Shown piece by piece: positions 34,580-43,863 of a stretch of 64,000 nt of DNA (the stretch's first letter is position 1; the number at the start of each line of letters is the position of its first letter). This stretch comes from Acidihalobacter yilgarnensis. GTDB taxonomy: Bacteria > Pseudomonadota > Gammaproteobacteria > DSM-5130 > Acidihalobacteraceae. Location: assembly GCF_001753245.1 (NCBI RefSeq), contig NZ_CP017415.1, positions 3,502,942 through 3,566,941 of the forward strand, in the 5' to 3' direction. The notes below the pieces were generated by a model that was not told the origin of the DNA, did not search any database, and saw only the letters and a list, made by a program, of their open reading frames with translations. The translations under genes and the position numbers were made by a program.

Positions 34580-37500
34580 TCAACGCAACTCTACCCAATT
34601 CACTCGACCCGACTGCAAACCAGCCCTTTCCTTTTGCGTCTCAATTTGTGAATTCGACTTGGAAATCAATTTGACTGACTGTGTGCCCGTGGGTGTAACG
34701 ACTGGCGCAGATGAGTATACGTTGCCTTCACTGACACCCACCGGATTCTGGCCATTCACCTGATCAGCGCTATTAATCAGCCCATCGCCATTCAAATCCA
34801 ACATGGGAGAACTGAATGCGCTGCCTGTCGCGTAATTCACCGCAATCAACCAACTCTCAAGCCCGCCGCCACAAACATTCGTGGACGGAATATTTGCCGT
34901 GAATACCACTTCCTGTCCGAATACAGATGGATTGGTTATCACGCGTCCACCAGAAAATGGCAAATCCATGTACCAGCCATCCGTACTTGCATAGTTAACA
35001 GGATTGGTCGTTACGGTCAGAACCGGCTTACTCACCGAATTGCCGCTGGTGTTCGTGCCTGTATAGGTGGTCTGAGTCAGGGTCTGCGATACGAGAGCAC
35101 TGCGCGTCAACCACTGCGGATTACCCGCACTGGTGGTTATCCCTGAATTTGTCCCGGTATCCAATACACCGTAGAAGCTTTGCGTATTGGTATCAGTCAA
35201 ATCCGGCGTTCCCAGCAGCTGCCCTGTACCGAAATAGACCAGATAGCCGGCCGTTCCAAACGGGGCCCGGGAAACTGCGGGTGCGGTTGTGATGGGTTGT
35301 GCGTTACCGCTAGGGCCGGCGGCCTTGAACAACACCCAGGCGGTCCAGTTGGCAGGGTTTGGCGACGACATATCGAAACGCCACAAATTCCCCTGTAGAT
35401 CACCCGCATAGGCCCTATCAGCGATGTCGCCACCTTGGGTTGATATAACAGTCGGTGTTGACAATCCATCGGGCGCACTTGAAGAACACGCGGCAGGCTC
35501 AATACCGGTGCTATTTGTACAAAGATCGAACGAGTGAATCAGAGAGCCTGTCTGCGCATTGACTACATACAGGTATGGCAGACTTGATGCGCTATTGTAG
35601 CCATTGCCAAAAATTGCCACCGGCGTCGGTACTGGGGTCCCGTTGGAATTATTGATATTCATGATAGCGATCTGCGGCTGACTGTATGTCAAGCCGAGCT
35701 GTGAAAATCCCGCGGTATTATTGGTGATATCCCACAGCACATCCGAACTGGATTGGCCAGAGGGTGAGCTCACATCCAGCGCATAAATGCCCTGACCACC
35801 CGCACCCATGCCACCAGCCAAAACGGTATGCCAGGTTACGGTGTTATTGGTGCTGTTGATAAATGGGACATCGCCTGCATTGGCCGGTCCATCGACGAAG
35901 AACCGGTGATTTTGGTTGTAGGTCGGCTGGGACAGATTGGCCAGATCGAAATATTCCGATGACGGCACATAGCCAAACAGGGGCGCGCCGCTAGTCGCGT
36001 TGAAACCATAAAGCAGCCCACTATTTGCACCAACATAGATCGCCGGCGTGCGCCCCTGATTGGCGGTGTAAAATGCGTTATATGCATTGACTGCCGCACC
36101 ATAAACAGTCTGCGTTGCAGCACTTGCCCCTAGGGGCGCGGAAAGTCCTGACACTGCTGGCGGAGGACCGATATACAGCGGATTGCTGTCGACGATGTCG
36201 CCCAGAAGCAGGGAACGGTTACGGAGCGGACCTCCGTTATTTTGTTCCTGACTTTGGTCACCCCGCAGGTAGTCAAGCACAGCCTGACCGTATACGGCTA
36301 TGTTGCTACTGTAGGCCACTTGCTGAGTCGACGTCAGCGTACTCCAATATTGTTCAAGATCGGCTTGTTGATTGGCATCGATGTTACTCCAGTCAAAGGC
36401 AACGCCCTGAGATTTAGTGGGATTCCAGCTATAAATCGGGAAACTCTGCCAATTGGTCCCTGCCAGCGCTTTATCGAGCTGAGGTTCAGCTTGCCAGATG
36501 GCATTGGATGACTGTGTATTGATCGATAAATTCGAGCTGATCGGGAACGCCAGCAAGTTGCCCGTCCAGTCGTTGTAGGGTGCCGTTGCCGAGGTAAAGC
36601 GAGCCTGAAACACCAGCGTATTATTCTGAATACTGCCCGAATTGACAGCCACGGATGTGGTTGACATATTGGCCGCCTGTATCTGACCAAAAATCACGCT
36701 CAAGTCATTAACCACAGCTTGCGCGCTGGTGCCTGCGAAGTAATTGGGCGTCCCACCGGCGATCGCCATCGCCTTCATGGTAGCCGCCGCTGCCGGATTT
36801 TTACTCGGATCGACACCGGCACCCATGCCGACAACGTAGGTCGTAATACCCTTGGAAACCAGCATTTTCAGATTTGTGATCGCATCGATGAGTGCTTGAT
36901 CATTTGTTAAATAATTGCCATTAGAATCCACTGCCAAACCAAGGGTCTTTCCGGCCAGAACATCGGCGGCAAAACTTGTGCTCGTGGTCGATACCGTTCC
37001 TCCCTTTACAAGATCGAAGGTGGCATAAACGCCGTAGCCATTGCCAGCTTCGCTGCCCAGGGGTGGCCAGTTGTATCCACTCGTGTCCTCTGTTGGCAAC
37101 CCATCCGTAACCAACACCACATAGCGCTTGGACGGACAACCATTAACCGTCGGCGGCGCCGGATTGGTAAAGTAATTGTAAGCACCTGCCAATATCCCCG
37201 CGATGGGACTCTGCACGGCTAGTGCCTTGATTTCTTTACTCGTCGTGTTGTTTGTCTCCGGGGCGAGATAAGGCGTGAAATTATTAATATATTTATTGAT
37301 CTGGGCACTCGTTGCCGGCTGCCCATTGATACCCGCATTTTGTATTTGTACAAGCACCGTTCCAGTCGATGGCGTTGCAGTAGTGTAATACCCAAAACCG
37401 CGACTGGCATAAATTACCTGATCGGAATAAGGCACATATCCTGCATTGGTGGGTCCTGTTGCAGCAGCACAATTGGAAGGCGTGCAACTTTTGTAGGAAA

Positions 37501-38317
37501 TCAGAATTGACCCTTGGTTATATGCCGACAAACTGAAACCGGTATATGGATTTGAGGGGCTGTGACTACCGTAGTCTAGAAAAATCGGGCTAAGACCCGA
37601 CGCGTAAAGAACATCATTGATTTCCGGCGAATCGGATGTCGACTGCACAGCCATGAATTGATCACTGGTAACTGACGAGCCAAGGATACTCGCCATACTG
37701 GTACATTGGCTCGATGCTGATGTTCCATAACATGGGTTGGTCACCCACGAAGTCGCGCCCGACGGAAGCGCATCCGTAATGTCATTGGTAAAAGCGAACC
37801 CGTTTGTGGGGCTCATGTAGTAAACCCACGTGCTATACAGATTTGCCGTACCCGTTTTGTACTCCATCAGCCCCATATCGAAGGTCGCAGCATATTGCTG
37901 AATCACCGCGTGGAGTGCCTGTTTGGCCACATTAAGCCGACTGGGGCCGTTGTCATACTGAACACTACCTGAGATCACTGTGTACGGCGCCTGCCCCGAT
38001 GGGCAGCCGCCGGTCCCCGCAGCCGACATTGGTGGCGTGAATCCTGCCGGTACGGTATAGCATGTCGGAGAGGAAGGTCCCGAAAACCCGTTTACGGCGC
38101 CCGATCCGGTCATGATTGCACCGGATAGATCGCCGTCCATGGATTGCGAATTGGTGACTGCGAACAAAACCTGTGGCGGGGTTGGTTGCACCAACGTCAT
38201 GGGAATATTCGAAATCTGAACTTGGGGCGAACCTGCAAACGCAAGCTCCATCCCGAGCAAACCCAGAGTGACCACCATTACGGTGCGCAAGAGCCATAAA
38301 TTTATCATCGTTTTCAT
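34580..38317 (-). CDS. pilY1: Type IV pilus tip adhesin PilY1
   Basis: This 1245-residue protein has a signal peptide (TVMVVTLGLLGMELAFAG). The N-terminal half is a VWA-like domain with QVLFAVTNSQSMDGDLSG and YVVLVTDGLPTEDTSGYN. The PilC/PilY1 C-terminal beta-propeller follows: GDIVDSNPLYIGPP, AIYVGANSGLLYGFNATSGAPLFGYVPS, GMGAGGQGIYALDVSSPSG and YAGDLQGNLWRFDMSS. A calcium loop DLNGDGLINSAD sits near the end. The MIDAS motif DxSxS is altered (TNSQS). It acts at the pilus tip in adhesion, surface sensing and pilus extension. It starts 20 bp after pilX. Confidence 0.95.
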   Translation of the reverse strand: MKTMINLWLLRTVMVVTLGLLGMELAFAGSPQVQISNIPMTLVQPTPPQVLFAVTNSQSMDGDLSGAIMTGSGAVNGFSGPSSPTCYTVPAGFTPPMSAAGTGGCPSGQAPYTVISGSVQYDNGPSRLNVAKQALHAVIQQYAATFDMGLMEYKTGTANLYSTWVYYMSPTNGFAFTNDITDALPSGATSWVTNPCYGTSASSQCTSMASILGSSVTSDQFMAVQSTSDSPEINDVLYASGLSPIFLDYGSHSPSNPYTGFSLSAYNQGSILISYKSCTPSNCAAATGPTNAGYVPYSDQVIYASRGFGYYTTATPSTGTVLVQIQNAGINGQPATSAQINKYINNFTPYLAPETNNTTSKEIKALAVQSPIAGILAGAYNYFTNPAPPTVNGCPSKRYVVLVTDGLPTEDTSGYNWPPLGSEAGNGYGVYATFDLVKGGTVSTTSTSFAADVLAGKTLGLAVDSNGNYLTNDQALIDAITNLKMLVSKGITTYVVGMGAGVDPSKNPAAAATMKAMAIAGGTPNYFAGTSAQAVVNDLSVIFGQIQAANMSTTSVAVNSGSIQNNTLVFQARFTSATAPYNDWTGNLLAFPISSNLSINTQSSNAIWQAEPQLDKALAGTNWQSFPIYSWNPTKSQGVAFDWSNIDANQQADLEQYWSTLTSTQQVAYSSNIAVYGQAVLDYLRGDQSQEQNNGGPLRNRSLLLGDIVDSNPLYIGPPPAVSGLSAPLGASAATQTVYGAAVNAYNAFYTANQGRTPAIYVGANSGLLYGFNATSGAPLFGYVPSSEYFDLANLSQPTYNQNHRFFVDGPANAGDVPFINSTNNTVTWHTVLAGGMGAGGQGIYALDVSSPSGQSSSDVLWDITNNTAGFSQLGLTYSQPQIAIMNINNSNGTPVPTPVAIFGNGYNSASSLPYLYVVNAQTGSLIHSFDLCTNSTGIEPAACSSSAPDGLSTPTVISTQGGDIADRAYAGDLQGNLWRFDMSSPNPANWTAWVLFKAAGPSGNAQPITTAPAVSRAPFGTAGYLVYFGTGQLLGTPDLTDTNTQSFYGVLDTGTNSGITTSAGNPQWLTRSALVSQTLTQTTYTGTNTSGNSVSKPVLTVTTNPVNYASTDGWYMDLPFSGGRVITNPSVFGQEVVFTANIPSTNVCGGGLESWLIAVNYATGSAFSSPMLDLNGDGLINSADQVNGQNPVGVSEGNVYSSAPVVTPTGTQSVKLISKSNSQIETQKERAGLQSGRVNWVELR

Positions 38318-38337
38318 AATTACGTCTCCAGACGCAT

Positions 38338-38958
38338 TTACCGCATATGCATGTAATCGTAGTTCGATTGAATTACGGAAACTGCCGCATCATTTCCACC
38401 TGTCGCCATCGCGGTTGTGCGATACACATCGAGTACGGGCGCACTACCAGCACCATATTGGTTGACCGATACGCTGTAACCGGGTGGCGTCGGCACGCGC
38501 CCCTGATACTCGAGAAAAAACTCAGGGGTATATGCGTAGACATTGTTTCCCCCACCCGTTTTGATCAAAGCGCTTGGGAATGCCTGGGACGGCAAGGCCG
38601 TCGCCGTGGCGGGGACGGCATTTGTCGTGCCGCCATTCAGCCCCCAAGTCGCATTGTCGACGGCTGAAGATGTCGTCACCGTATTAGCTGCGCAAACGCG
38701 CCATGTCGTTGTTGACGATGTACAGCCTGAAACACTTAAGGGCATCGTCGGCAATAGATTATCGACGACGTTGATCACAAAGGATGCCGCCGTAGTAGCG
38801 CGGGTCTTTTCCCGCACATTACTGGACATTTTGTCTTGCAGGCCAATGCCACTCATCATGCTCACGCCCAGAAGCGTAAGAATCACGAGTATTAACAACG
38901 CGGCGATGAGCGCGAATCCTTCCTGTTTCCGAGGCATCTGTCGGCGTGGCGTGGTCAT
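38338..38958 (-). CDS. pilX: Minor pilin-like protein PilX
   Basis: This 206-residue protein begins MTTPRRQMPRKQEGFALIAALLILVILTLLGVSMM, with a prepilin site at EG|FALIAAL (no Glu at +5, usual for PilX). GIGLQDKMSSNVREKTRATTAASFVINVVDNLLP is the typical PilX helix. It is a core minor pilin that, with PilVW, FimU/FimT and PilE, forms the tip complex that carries PilY1. Its ATG overlaps the pilW stop by four bases. Confidence 0.9.
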   Translation of the reverse strand: MTTPRRQMPRKQEGFALIAALLILVILTLLGVSMMSGIGLQDKMSSNVREKTRATTAASFVINVVDNLLPTMPLSVSGCTSSTTTWRVCAANTVTTSSAVDNATWGLNGGTTNAVPATATALPSQAFPSALIKTGGGNNVYAYTPEFFLEYQGRVPTPPGYSVSVNQYGAGSAPVLDVYRTTAMATGGNDAAVSVIQSNYDYMHMR

Positions 38959-39782
38959 TGTGCAAGATTCTCCAGACGGACAACTCGCGTCAGCTTGAGA
39001 TACCGCGGCTGACCGTTCGCGTCTGTATTATTAGCAGTGGGTGTTTGAGCGGCATTGAACAGCGGATTGAAGAAGGTCAACGTGACTACAACCGTTCGCG
39101 CATTTTGCCAGTTGGCGGCGGTCATCTGCGCGGGCGTGTAGTACTGCTGAACGTAATCTCCATTCGGGGCCACACCGATCATGACCTGCATATTGGCGAT
39201 GCCGCCTCCATTGGGATTGACGCCACGCGCACCCAGTGGGGAAACGACCGCACTTGACGTTACACTCCCACTGGCAGATTGAACGGAACATGCCAACGAA
39301 TATGGACTGCTGCCGGCCGCATTATTTAATACGCTAAACGTGTTGATCTGGACTGATGTGCTGTTCTGACCGAGGCAGTTCAAAGCGGCCTCAGGAATCA
39401 TGCGAACAGAGAGCGTATCTACCGTGGTTGCGTTGTTGCCTGGCAGCATGAAGGTGGTTGTATTCGCCGCTAGTACTTGGCCTTGCGCCCAAGTCGTTCC
39501 AGCAGCGGGGAAGGCTTCATTGCGATCTGCGTATGTAGTCCCATAGGGGAAATACCCGGCCGACCTGATGGTATTGGCTAGGATAGAGGCCGCAAGGGTT
39601 TCATTTTCCTGCAAGGCAGAAAGTGCCTGCTGGTCATCGTAGGTGGTTCGTGTGCTGAAGAAGATGGTGAACAAGCCTGCAAGCAAAAACAGACTAATCA
39701 CCATAGCCACCATCAACTCAACCAGGCCTACACCTGCTTGTTGCGTATGGCTGTGGAGCTTATTGGCCAAGTAAGGAATCAT
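38955..39782 (-). CDS. pilW: Minor pilin PilW
   Basis: From ATG 39782 (overlapping the pilV stop, ATGA) this is a 275-residue protein with prepilin sequence HTQQAG|VGLVELMVAMVISLFLLAGLFTIFFST, with Glu at +5. TYDDQQALSALQENETLAASILANTIRSAGYFPYG is the PilW N-terminal helix and linker. Two cysteine-containing loops (LNCLGQ, LACSVQ) follow. It is a tip-complex minor pilin. The longer in-frame extension upstream of 39782 is antisense to pilV coding and is not used. Confidence 0.9.
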   Translation of the reverse strand: MIPYLANKLHSHTQQAGVGLVELMVAMVISLFLLAGLFTIFFSTRTTYDDQQALSALQENETLAASILANTIRSAGYFPYGTTYADRNEAFPAAGTTWAQGQVLAANTTTFMLPGNNATTVDTLSVRMIPEAALNCLGQNSTSVQINTFSVLNNAAGSSPYSLACSVQSASGSVTSSAVVSPLGARGVNPNGGGIANMQVMIGVAPNGDYVQQYYTPAQMTAANWQNARTVVVTLTFFNPLFNAAQTPTANNTDANGQPRYLKLTRVVRLENLAQ

Positions 39783-40351
39783 GGCTGCACCACAATGCGA
39801 TACCAAGTCGTTGACGGCGCCAGATAGCTCGTAGTCGATGAAGCTAGCGCGCTTCCTTCCTTGTGTTGCTCTGTCCAGCCCACGGAGACGATTAGTACAC
39901 CTGTGCTGCTGTAGCCTATGTTTCCAACACCCTGAGGAAGAAGCGCCAACTGCGGATTCTGGTTCGTACCCCATTGCCTGAGGTCATACGCGGCCATTTG
40001 CGAGGGCGTGCACTGAACCTGAGCGCAATCCGTCGCAGCGCTGAAATCTGAGTTTAGAGCAGTATTTGATGTCGTCAGCGATGCGCTAGCGCCAAAGGTC
40101 GCGCCTGTCGGTGTTATTGTCGCACTGAATCCAGAGGGCACGTTTCGCCAAAACGTCGCATTCGCAGCCATATAGGCCGCCATGTTGGAAGCTTCCATGG
40201 CAGCCAATGCCCTCACTCGCGAATTAGAGGTACTGCTCAAGCTCAAGGCCTGCATGCCGGCGATGCCCAGCAATCCCACCGCTATGATCAGCAAGGCGAC
40301 CAGCGCCTCGACCAGACTGAATCCTTGCTGTTGTAATCGGTTCGAGGTCAT
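39779..40351 (-). CDS. pilV: Minor pilin PilV
   Basis: From ATG 40351 (ATGA overlap with fimT) this is a 190-residue protein with prepilin sequence MTSNRLQQQG|FSLVEALVALLIIAVGLLGIAGMQAL, with Glu at +5. SSTSNSRVRALAAMEASNMAAYMAANATFWRNVP is the PilV helix. The remainder is beta-rich and contains one Cys-x-x-x-Cys segment (ATDCAQVQC). It acts as a minor pilin of the PilVWX-FimT complex. Confidence 0.9.
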   Translation of the reverse strand: MTSNRLQQQGFSLVEALVALLIIAVGLLGIAGMQALSLSSTSNSRVRALAAMEASNMAAYMAANATFWRNVPSGFSATITPTGATFGASASLTTSNTALNSDFSAATDCAQVQCTPSQMAAYDLRQWGTNQNPQLALLPQGVGNIGYSSTGVLIVSVGWTEQHKEGSALASSTTSYLAPSTTWYRIVVQP

Positions 40352-40929
40352 TGACAGTTTTGAGCATTCAAGGTGGTTGCCGTGTTCTGGATTTTTCCAA
40401 CCCTGATACGACCCACGGTTGATAGGACAGCGCACGGAGGATTCGCCAAGGCGTTCGACGCGACACCGGGCGTCAATGTGTATGTCTGAGCCTGCGAGGT
40501 GAAGCCGTTGCGATTGAATGTCAGTACACCGGAGTTACTGGTGCCATTGGTCACAAGCTGGTCATTTTGAGTAAGTGCCGCATGAATTCTCAGAACACTG
40601 GTAGCGCTGGAGCCAAATGCTGGCGCATACACTACCCAACCAGAACTCCAGTTGTTTGTACTCGCTCCGATGCATTGCGGGTTGGTCGTCGTCGGCTGAT
40701 TAGTGAGTGGATCAGCCGCACACATGCTAACGTCATAACCACGTTTTATCGCTTCGCTACGTGCAAACTGAATGCCTCCGACAAAGGCATTCATTTCCGT
40801 CGCCATCCGGTTTGTGGTCGTCACGGTCTGGTAACTCGGGATGCCAATAAGCGCCAGTATCGCCACAAGCGCAAGCGTCACTAACAGCTCGATTAGTGTA
40901 AAGGCCGATTGTCCGCTTCTTATTCGCAT
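40348..40929 (-). CDS. fimT: Minor pilin FimT/FimU (GspH-like)
   Basis: This 193-residue protein has prepilin sequence MRIRSGQSA|FTLIELLVTLALVAILALIGIPSY, with Ala rather than Gly at -1, tolerated by some peptidases. TTTNRMATEMNAFVGGIQFARSEAIKRG is the GspH/FimT signature; VSMCAADP and NAQNC hold cysteines. It is the first gene of the operon fimT-pilV-pilW-pilX-pilY1-unknown-pilE, with each start overlapping the previous stop down to pilX. Upstream on the minus strand TTTACA and TATACA (40959-40964, 40938-40943) form a possible promoter with a short 15-bp spacer. Confidence 0.9.
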   Translation of the reverse strand: MRIRSGQSAFTLIELLVTLALVAILALIGIPSYQTVTTTNRMATEMNAFVGGIQFARSEAIKRGYDVSMCAADPLTNQPTTTNPQCIGASTNNWSSGWVVYAPAFGSSATSVLRIHAALTQNDQLVTNGTSNSGVLTFNRNGFTSQAQTYTLTPGVASNALANPPCAVLSTVGRIRVGKIQNTATTLNAQNCQ

Positions 40930-41124
40930 AGCCTCTATGTATAAGTTGCCGGTTCCAGTGTAAAGATATCATCCGCGAACACCGGATGAAGCCTCGCTTA
41001 CGGCTGACGAGCGGGGGAGAGGCCAATCCTCATATGCCCACGGGCGCAGTCTTCTCCGAAGTCCGTTACCATGCATTCACCCCGCAGCGATAGCGGGCTC
41101 ACTGCAGAAATATCGGAGGACGAT

Positions 41125-41520
41125 ATGGCTTATGGTTTCTCTATCAGCCTGAACGCGGGTTTTGATGATGTGATCGGTCGCGTGACGGAGGCTCTCAAGA
41201 CCCAGGGATTCGGGGTTTTGGCCGACATCGACGTTGCCGGCACCCTCAAGGCCAAGATTGGCGTGGATAAACGTCCGTACCGGATACTCGGCGCATGCAA
41301 TCCCCAACTGGCCAACCGGGCGCTGGACGCCGATCCCGACATCGGACTACTCCTGCCCTGTAACGTCATCGTGCGCGACGACGGCGACGGCAAGACCACG
41401 GTCGGTTTTATGGACCCGCAGGCAGTGCTCGGTTTGGTCGAACGGCCCGGCATCGAAGCACTGGCGGACGAAGTTCGTGGGCGCCTAGAGGCGGTGCGCG
41501 ACGCCTTGCTCGCAAGCTGA
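41125..41520 (+). CDS. DUF302-domain protein
   Basis: From ATG 41125 (GGAGGA upstream) this is a 131-residue DUF302 protein: YGFSISLNAGFDDVIGRVTEALKTQGFGVLADIDVAGTLKAKIGVDKRPYRILGACNPQLANRALDADPDIGLLLPCNVIVRDDGDGKTTVGFMDP. The LGACNPxLAxxAL and GLLLPCNV segments are diagnostic, with two conserved cysteines. Function is unknown; the domain is often found in sulfur and metal-handling organisms. It is monocistronic, ending in a strong hairpin shared with the convergent globin gene. Confidence 0.92.
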   Translation: MAYGFSISLNAGFDDVIGRVTEALKTQGFGVLADIDVAGTLKAKIGVDKRPYRILGACNPQLANRALDADPDIGLLLPCNVIVRDDGDGKTTVGFMDPQAVLGLVERPGIEALADEVRGRLEAVRDALLAS

Positions 41521-41526
41521 GCCGAC

Positions 41527-41562
41527 AATGCGCCCCGCCCTGATGCTCGGGCGGGGCGCATT
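41527..41562. terminator. Bidirectional terminator hairpin
   Basis: A 14-bp perfect stem (AATGCGCCCCGCCC, 8-base loop, GGGCGGGGCGCATT) lies between the convergent DUF302 and globin genes, 6 bp after the former and 12 bp after the latter. The AATG...CATT outer pairs give short A/T ends on both strands but no long T-run. Position and stem strength support termination of both genes. Confidence 0.75.
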
Positions 41563-41574
41563 ACAACGTGACAT

Positions 41575-41967
41575 CTAACACACGCCCAACGCAGTACGCA
41601 GCCGCAACACAATACCCTCGGCCATCCGTAACCAATCGGAGGCCAGCGGCGGCTCCAGATGCCTCTCAAGGCTGTCGTGCAACAAGGCCAGCCAACGTGC
41701 AAAGTGCTCCGGGCGGAGCCGCATACCCGCATGTACGCCAAGCATATCCACGGACACTTCATACGCCGGCGGCTGTCCCCCCATCGCGATCCACCAGAAA
41801 TCGGCGACTCGCCTCTCATGTCGCGCAGCATCGCCGATGTGCGCAAATAAGGGCGCGAGCAGTGCATCCGCGCGTAAGTGTTCGTAAAATGCGGTAATGA
41901 CCTGATCTACTCGATCGCGCCCGATACGTGCACACAATGGATTGAGTTGACGATGTTCCATTTGCAC
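41575..41967 (-). CDS. Group III-like truncated haemoglobin
   Basis: This 130-residue 2-on-2 globin reads QVITAFYEHLRADALLAPLFAHIGDAARHERRVADFWWIAMGG, then the proximal helix VHAGMRLRPEHFARWLALLHDSL, where the expected proximal His lies in DMLGVHAGMRL. The FWW and HFxRWL patterns fit the group III (P) family. It binds haem and O2 or NO; roles in NO detoxification or redox sensing are known for relatives, untested here. Start M1 (41967) or M3 (41961). It is convergent with the DUF302 gene and divergent from the fructosamine kinase (32 bp between starts). Confidence 0.88.
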   Translation of the reverse strand: MQMEHRQLNPLCARIGRDRVDQVITAFYEHLRADALLAPLFAHIGDAARHERRVADFWWIAMGGQPPAYEVSVDMLGVHAGMRLRPEHFARWLALLHDSLERHLEPPLASDWLRMAEGIVLRLRTALGVC

Positions 41968-41999
41968 ATCCTACCAGTACCCGAATACGCGTTGGTGTC

Positions 42000-42884
42000 A
42001 TGATCGAGCCCCTCTGGGACGAGATCGCCGCACGCCTGAGTGGCGAATTGCGCGTACGACGACGCTTCGAAGCCGCCCATCCAATTTCTGGCGGCGATAC
42101 GGCCTCGGCATACCGTCTGATCGTATCCGGTGAGTCGTATTTTGTGAAACTCGGCCACGCCGGGGACCAGATGATGTTCGCGGCGGAGGCGGAAGGACTC
42201 GCTGCCATCGGTGCGACGCACGCCATCCGCTGCCCAAAACCATTGCTCCATGGCATTGCACAAGAACGCGCATTTCTCGTCCTCGAACACATCCCACTCT
42301 CGCCGCATGGCGACGAGTCGACTTTGGGTGAAGCGCTGGCGCAGCTGCATCGCTGTATCGGCACACACTACGGCTGGCATCGAGACAATACCCTCGGGCG
42401 TACGCCACAGGACAACCGGGTTGACCACAACTGGATCCGGTTCTGGCGAGAACGACGTCTCGAACCTCAATTACGAATGGCCGAGGAACATGCCGCACCG
42501 ACGGCCCTGATCGTAGCGGGGGAGCGTTTACTCGCAAGACTGCCCGCGCTGCTCGATGGGCACTCACCGGCACCTTCTCTGCTGCACGGCGACCTCTGGT
42601 GCGGCAACTACGCCTACGACTCCGAGGGTCAACCCGTGCTCTACGACCCCGCCCCCTACTACGGCGACCGTGAGACCGATTTGGCCATGACGATGCTTTT
42701 CGGCGGGTTCGGCGCGACATTCCGTGCCGCATACCACACCGCCTGGCCACTGCCCTCCGGTTATGAGCATCGTCAGGCGTTATACAATTTCTACCACGTC
42801 CTGAATCACTTCAATCTGTTCGGCGGCGGCTACGCACGGCAAGCCATACAGATGATCGAACGCTTGGTCTCCGACGTTGACTAG
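42000..42884 (+). CDS. Fructosamine-3-kinase family protein
   Basis: This 294-residue kinase-like protein reads FEAAHPISGGDTASAYRLIVSGESYFVKLG (ATP-binding Lys), FLVLEHIPL, LGEALAQLHRC, GWHRDNTLGRTPQDN (family-specific), LLHGDLWCGNYAY (catalytic HGDLWxGN) and LYDPAPYYGDRETDLAMTMLFGGF (metal-binding DPAxYYGxRE). The family phosphorylates ketosamines on glycated proteins or free ribulosamines, leading to deglycation. All catalytic motifs are intact. It overlaps the promoter space of the divergent globin gene and is convergent with the SDR gene. Confidence 0.93.
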   Translation: MIEPLWDEIAARLSGELRVRRRFEAAHPISGGDTASAYRLIVSGESYFVKLGHAGDQMMFAAEAEGLAAIGATHAIRCPKPLLHGIAQERAFLVLEHIPLSPHGDESTLGEALAQLHRCIGTHYGWHRDNTLGRTPQDNRVDHNWIRFWRERRLEPQLRMAEEHAAPTALIVAGERLLARLPALLDGHSPAPSLLHGDLWCGNYAYDSEGQPVLYDPAPYYGDRETDLAMTMLFGGFGATFRAAYHTAWPLPSGYEHRQALYNFYHVLNHFNLFGGGYARQAIQMIERLVSDVD

Positions 42885-42901
42885 AGCAATCGTTCCGTCG
42901 T

Positions 42902-43582
42902 CTACCAGGGCAACGTGTCCCCGTCGATGTCGATAAATCGCCCGCTATCGCCTTGATCCGCGGCGTCCACCAACCCACATAATCGTGTGGCGCACTGCTC
43001 GATGGTCAACTGACCATTTGGCCCGCCCATATCCGTCTTGACCCATCCCGGATGCAAAATCAGCACCTTGATACCACGTGGGCGCAGATCGATGGACAAG
43101 CTCTTGAGCGCCGCGTTCAATGCGGCCTTGGAAGCACGATAGGGATAATGTCCACCGGATGCGTTATCGGCAATACTGCCCATGCGGCTGGTCAACGTTG
43201 CGATAATTTTTCGCGAACCGGCTTGAAGATTGGGTAGCAGCGCCTGCGCAAGAAGCAATGGCGCAACCGTGTTGATTTTTAGGGTTTCCAACAGGCCCTG
43301 GGCATTGAGCGCCCCGAGACCATCCTCGAATGGGCCATAAACCCCGGCATTGTTGAATAGCACATCGAGGGGGGCGCCCCCGAGACCATCAACAAAGCGG
43401 GCTATCTGCGTCTCATCCGCCACGTCCAACGGGTAAAGACTGAGGTGTTCGTTCGCCAGGCGTTTCAGTTCAACGCTTGCATGGCGATGACATGCATATA
43501 CACGCCAACCCCTCTCACGGTACTGCTCAGCCAGCACCAGGCCGATACCCCGGCCGGCGCCTGTGATCACGATACTTGGCAT
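42902..43582 (-). CDS. Short-chain dehydrogenase/reductase
   Basis: From ATG 43582 this is a 226-residue classical SDR: TGAGRGIGLVLAEQYRERGW (TGxxxGxG), YPLDVADETQ, LFNNAGVYGPF (NNAG), TSRMGSIADN (catalytic Ser region), YPYRASKAALNA (YxxxK) and HPGWVKTDMGGPNGQLT. It resembles the CsgA/SniffeR-type carbonyl reductase branch. It uses NAD(P)H; the substrate is unknown. Upstream ATG 43609 (GAGCGGA site) is an alternative start that adds nine residues. It is convergent with the kinase gene. Confidence 0.9.
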   Translation of the reverse strand: MPSIVITGAGRGIGLVLAEQYRERGWRVYACHRHASVELKRLANEHLSLYPLDVADETQIARFVDGLGGAPLDVLFNNAGVYGPFEDGLGALNAQGLLETLKINTVAPLLLAQALLPNLQAGSRKIIATLTSRMGSIADNASGGHYPYRASKAALNAALKSLSIDLRPRGIKVLILHPGWVKTDMGGPNGQLTIEQCATRLCGLVDAADQGDSGRFIDIDGDTLPW

Positions 43583-43777
43583 GGCAATCCAACCCCAGGT
43601 TTCTTTCATTCCGCTCTGTGCGTCGTGCGTCACACCACACAAAAACCATCCGCCAATCCGATTAACACGTACGGATTCAAAATTTGGTTCCCATTTCATC
43701 TTAGAACGTTTTCGAGCCGAAAAAAATCCGGGTTTTTTCGAGCGAAAATTAATTTATTTGGAACTTTTTATATCTCG

Positions 43778-43831
43778 ATGGCGTGCTTAGCCATAACGAG
43801 ACAGAGGATTGTCCGTTCCGAAAACGCATCG
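43778..43831 (+). promoter_or_regulatory. Upstream element shared with the paralogous gene at 2171
   Basis: ATGGCGTGCTTA (43778-43789), TTCCGA (43816-43821) and CATCG (43827-43831) match the set at 2075-2128 in order and spacing. The element lies between the divergent SDR gene and copy 2 of the secreted protein. Its function is not known; see the entry at 2075. Confidence 0.35.
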
Positions 43832-43863
43832 ACGGGCTTCATCGACTAATTGGGAGATTTCAA

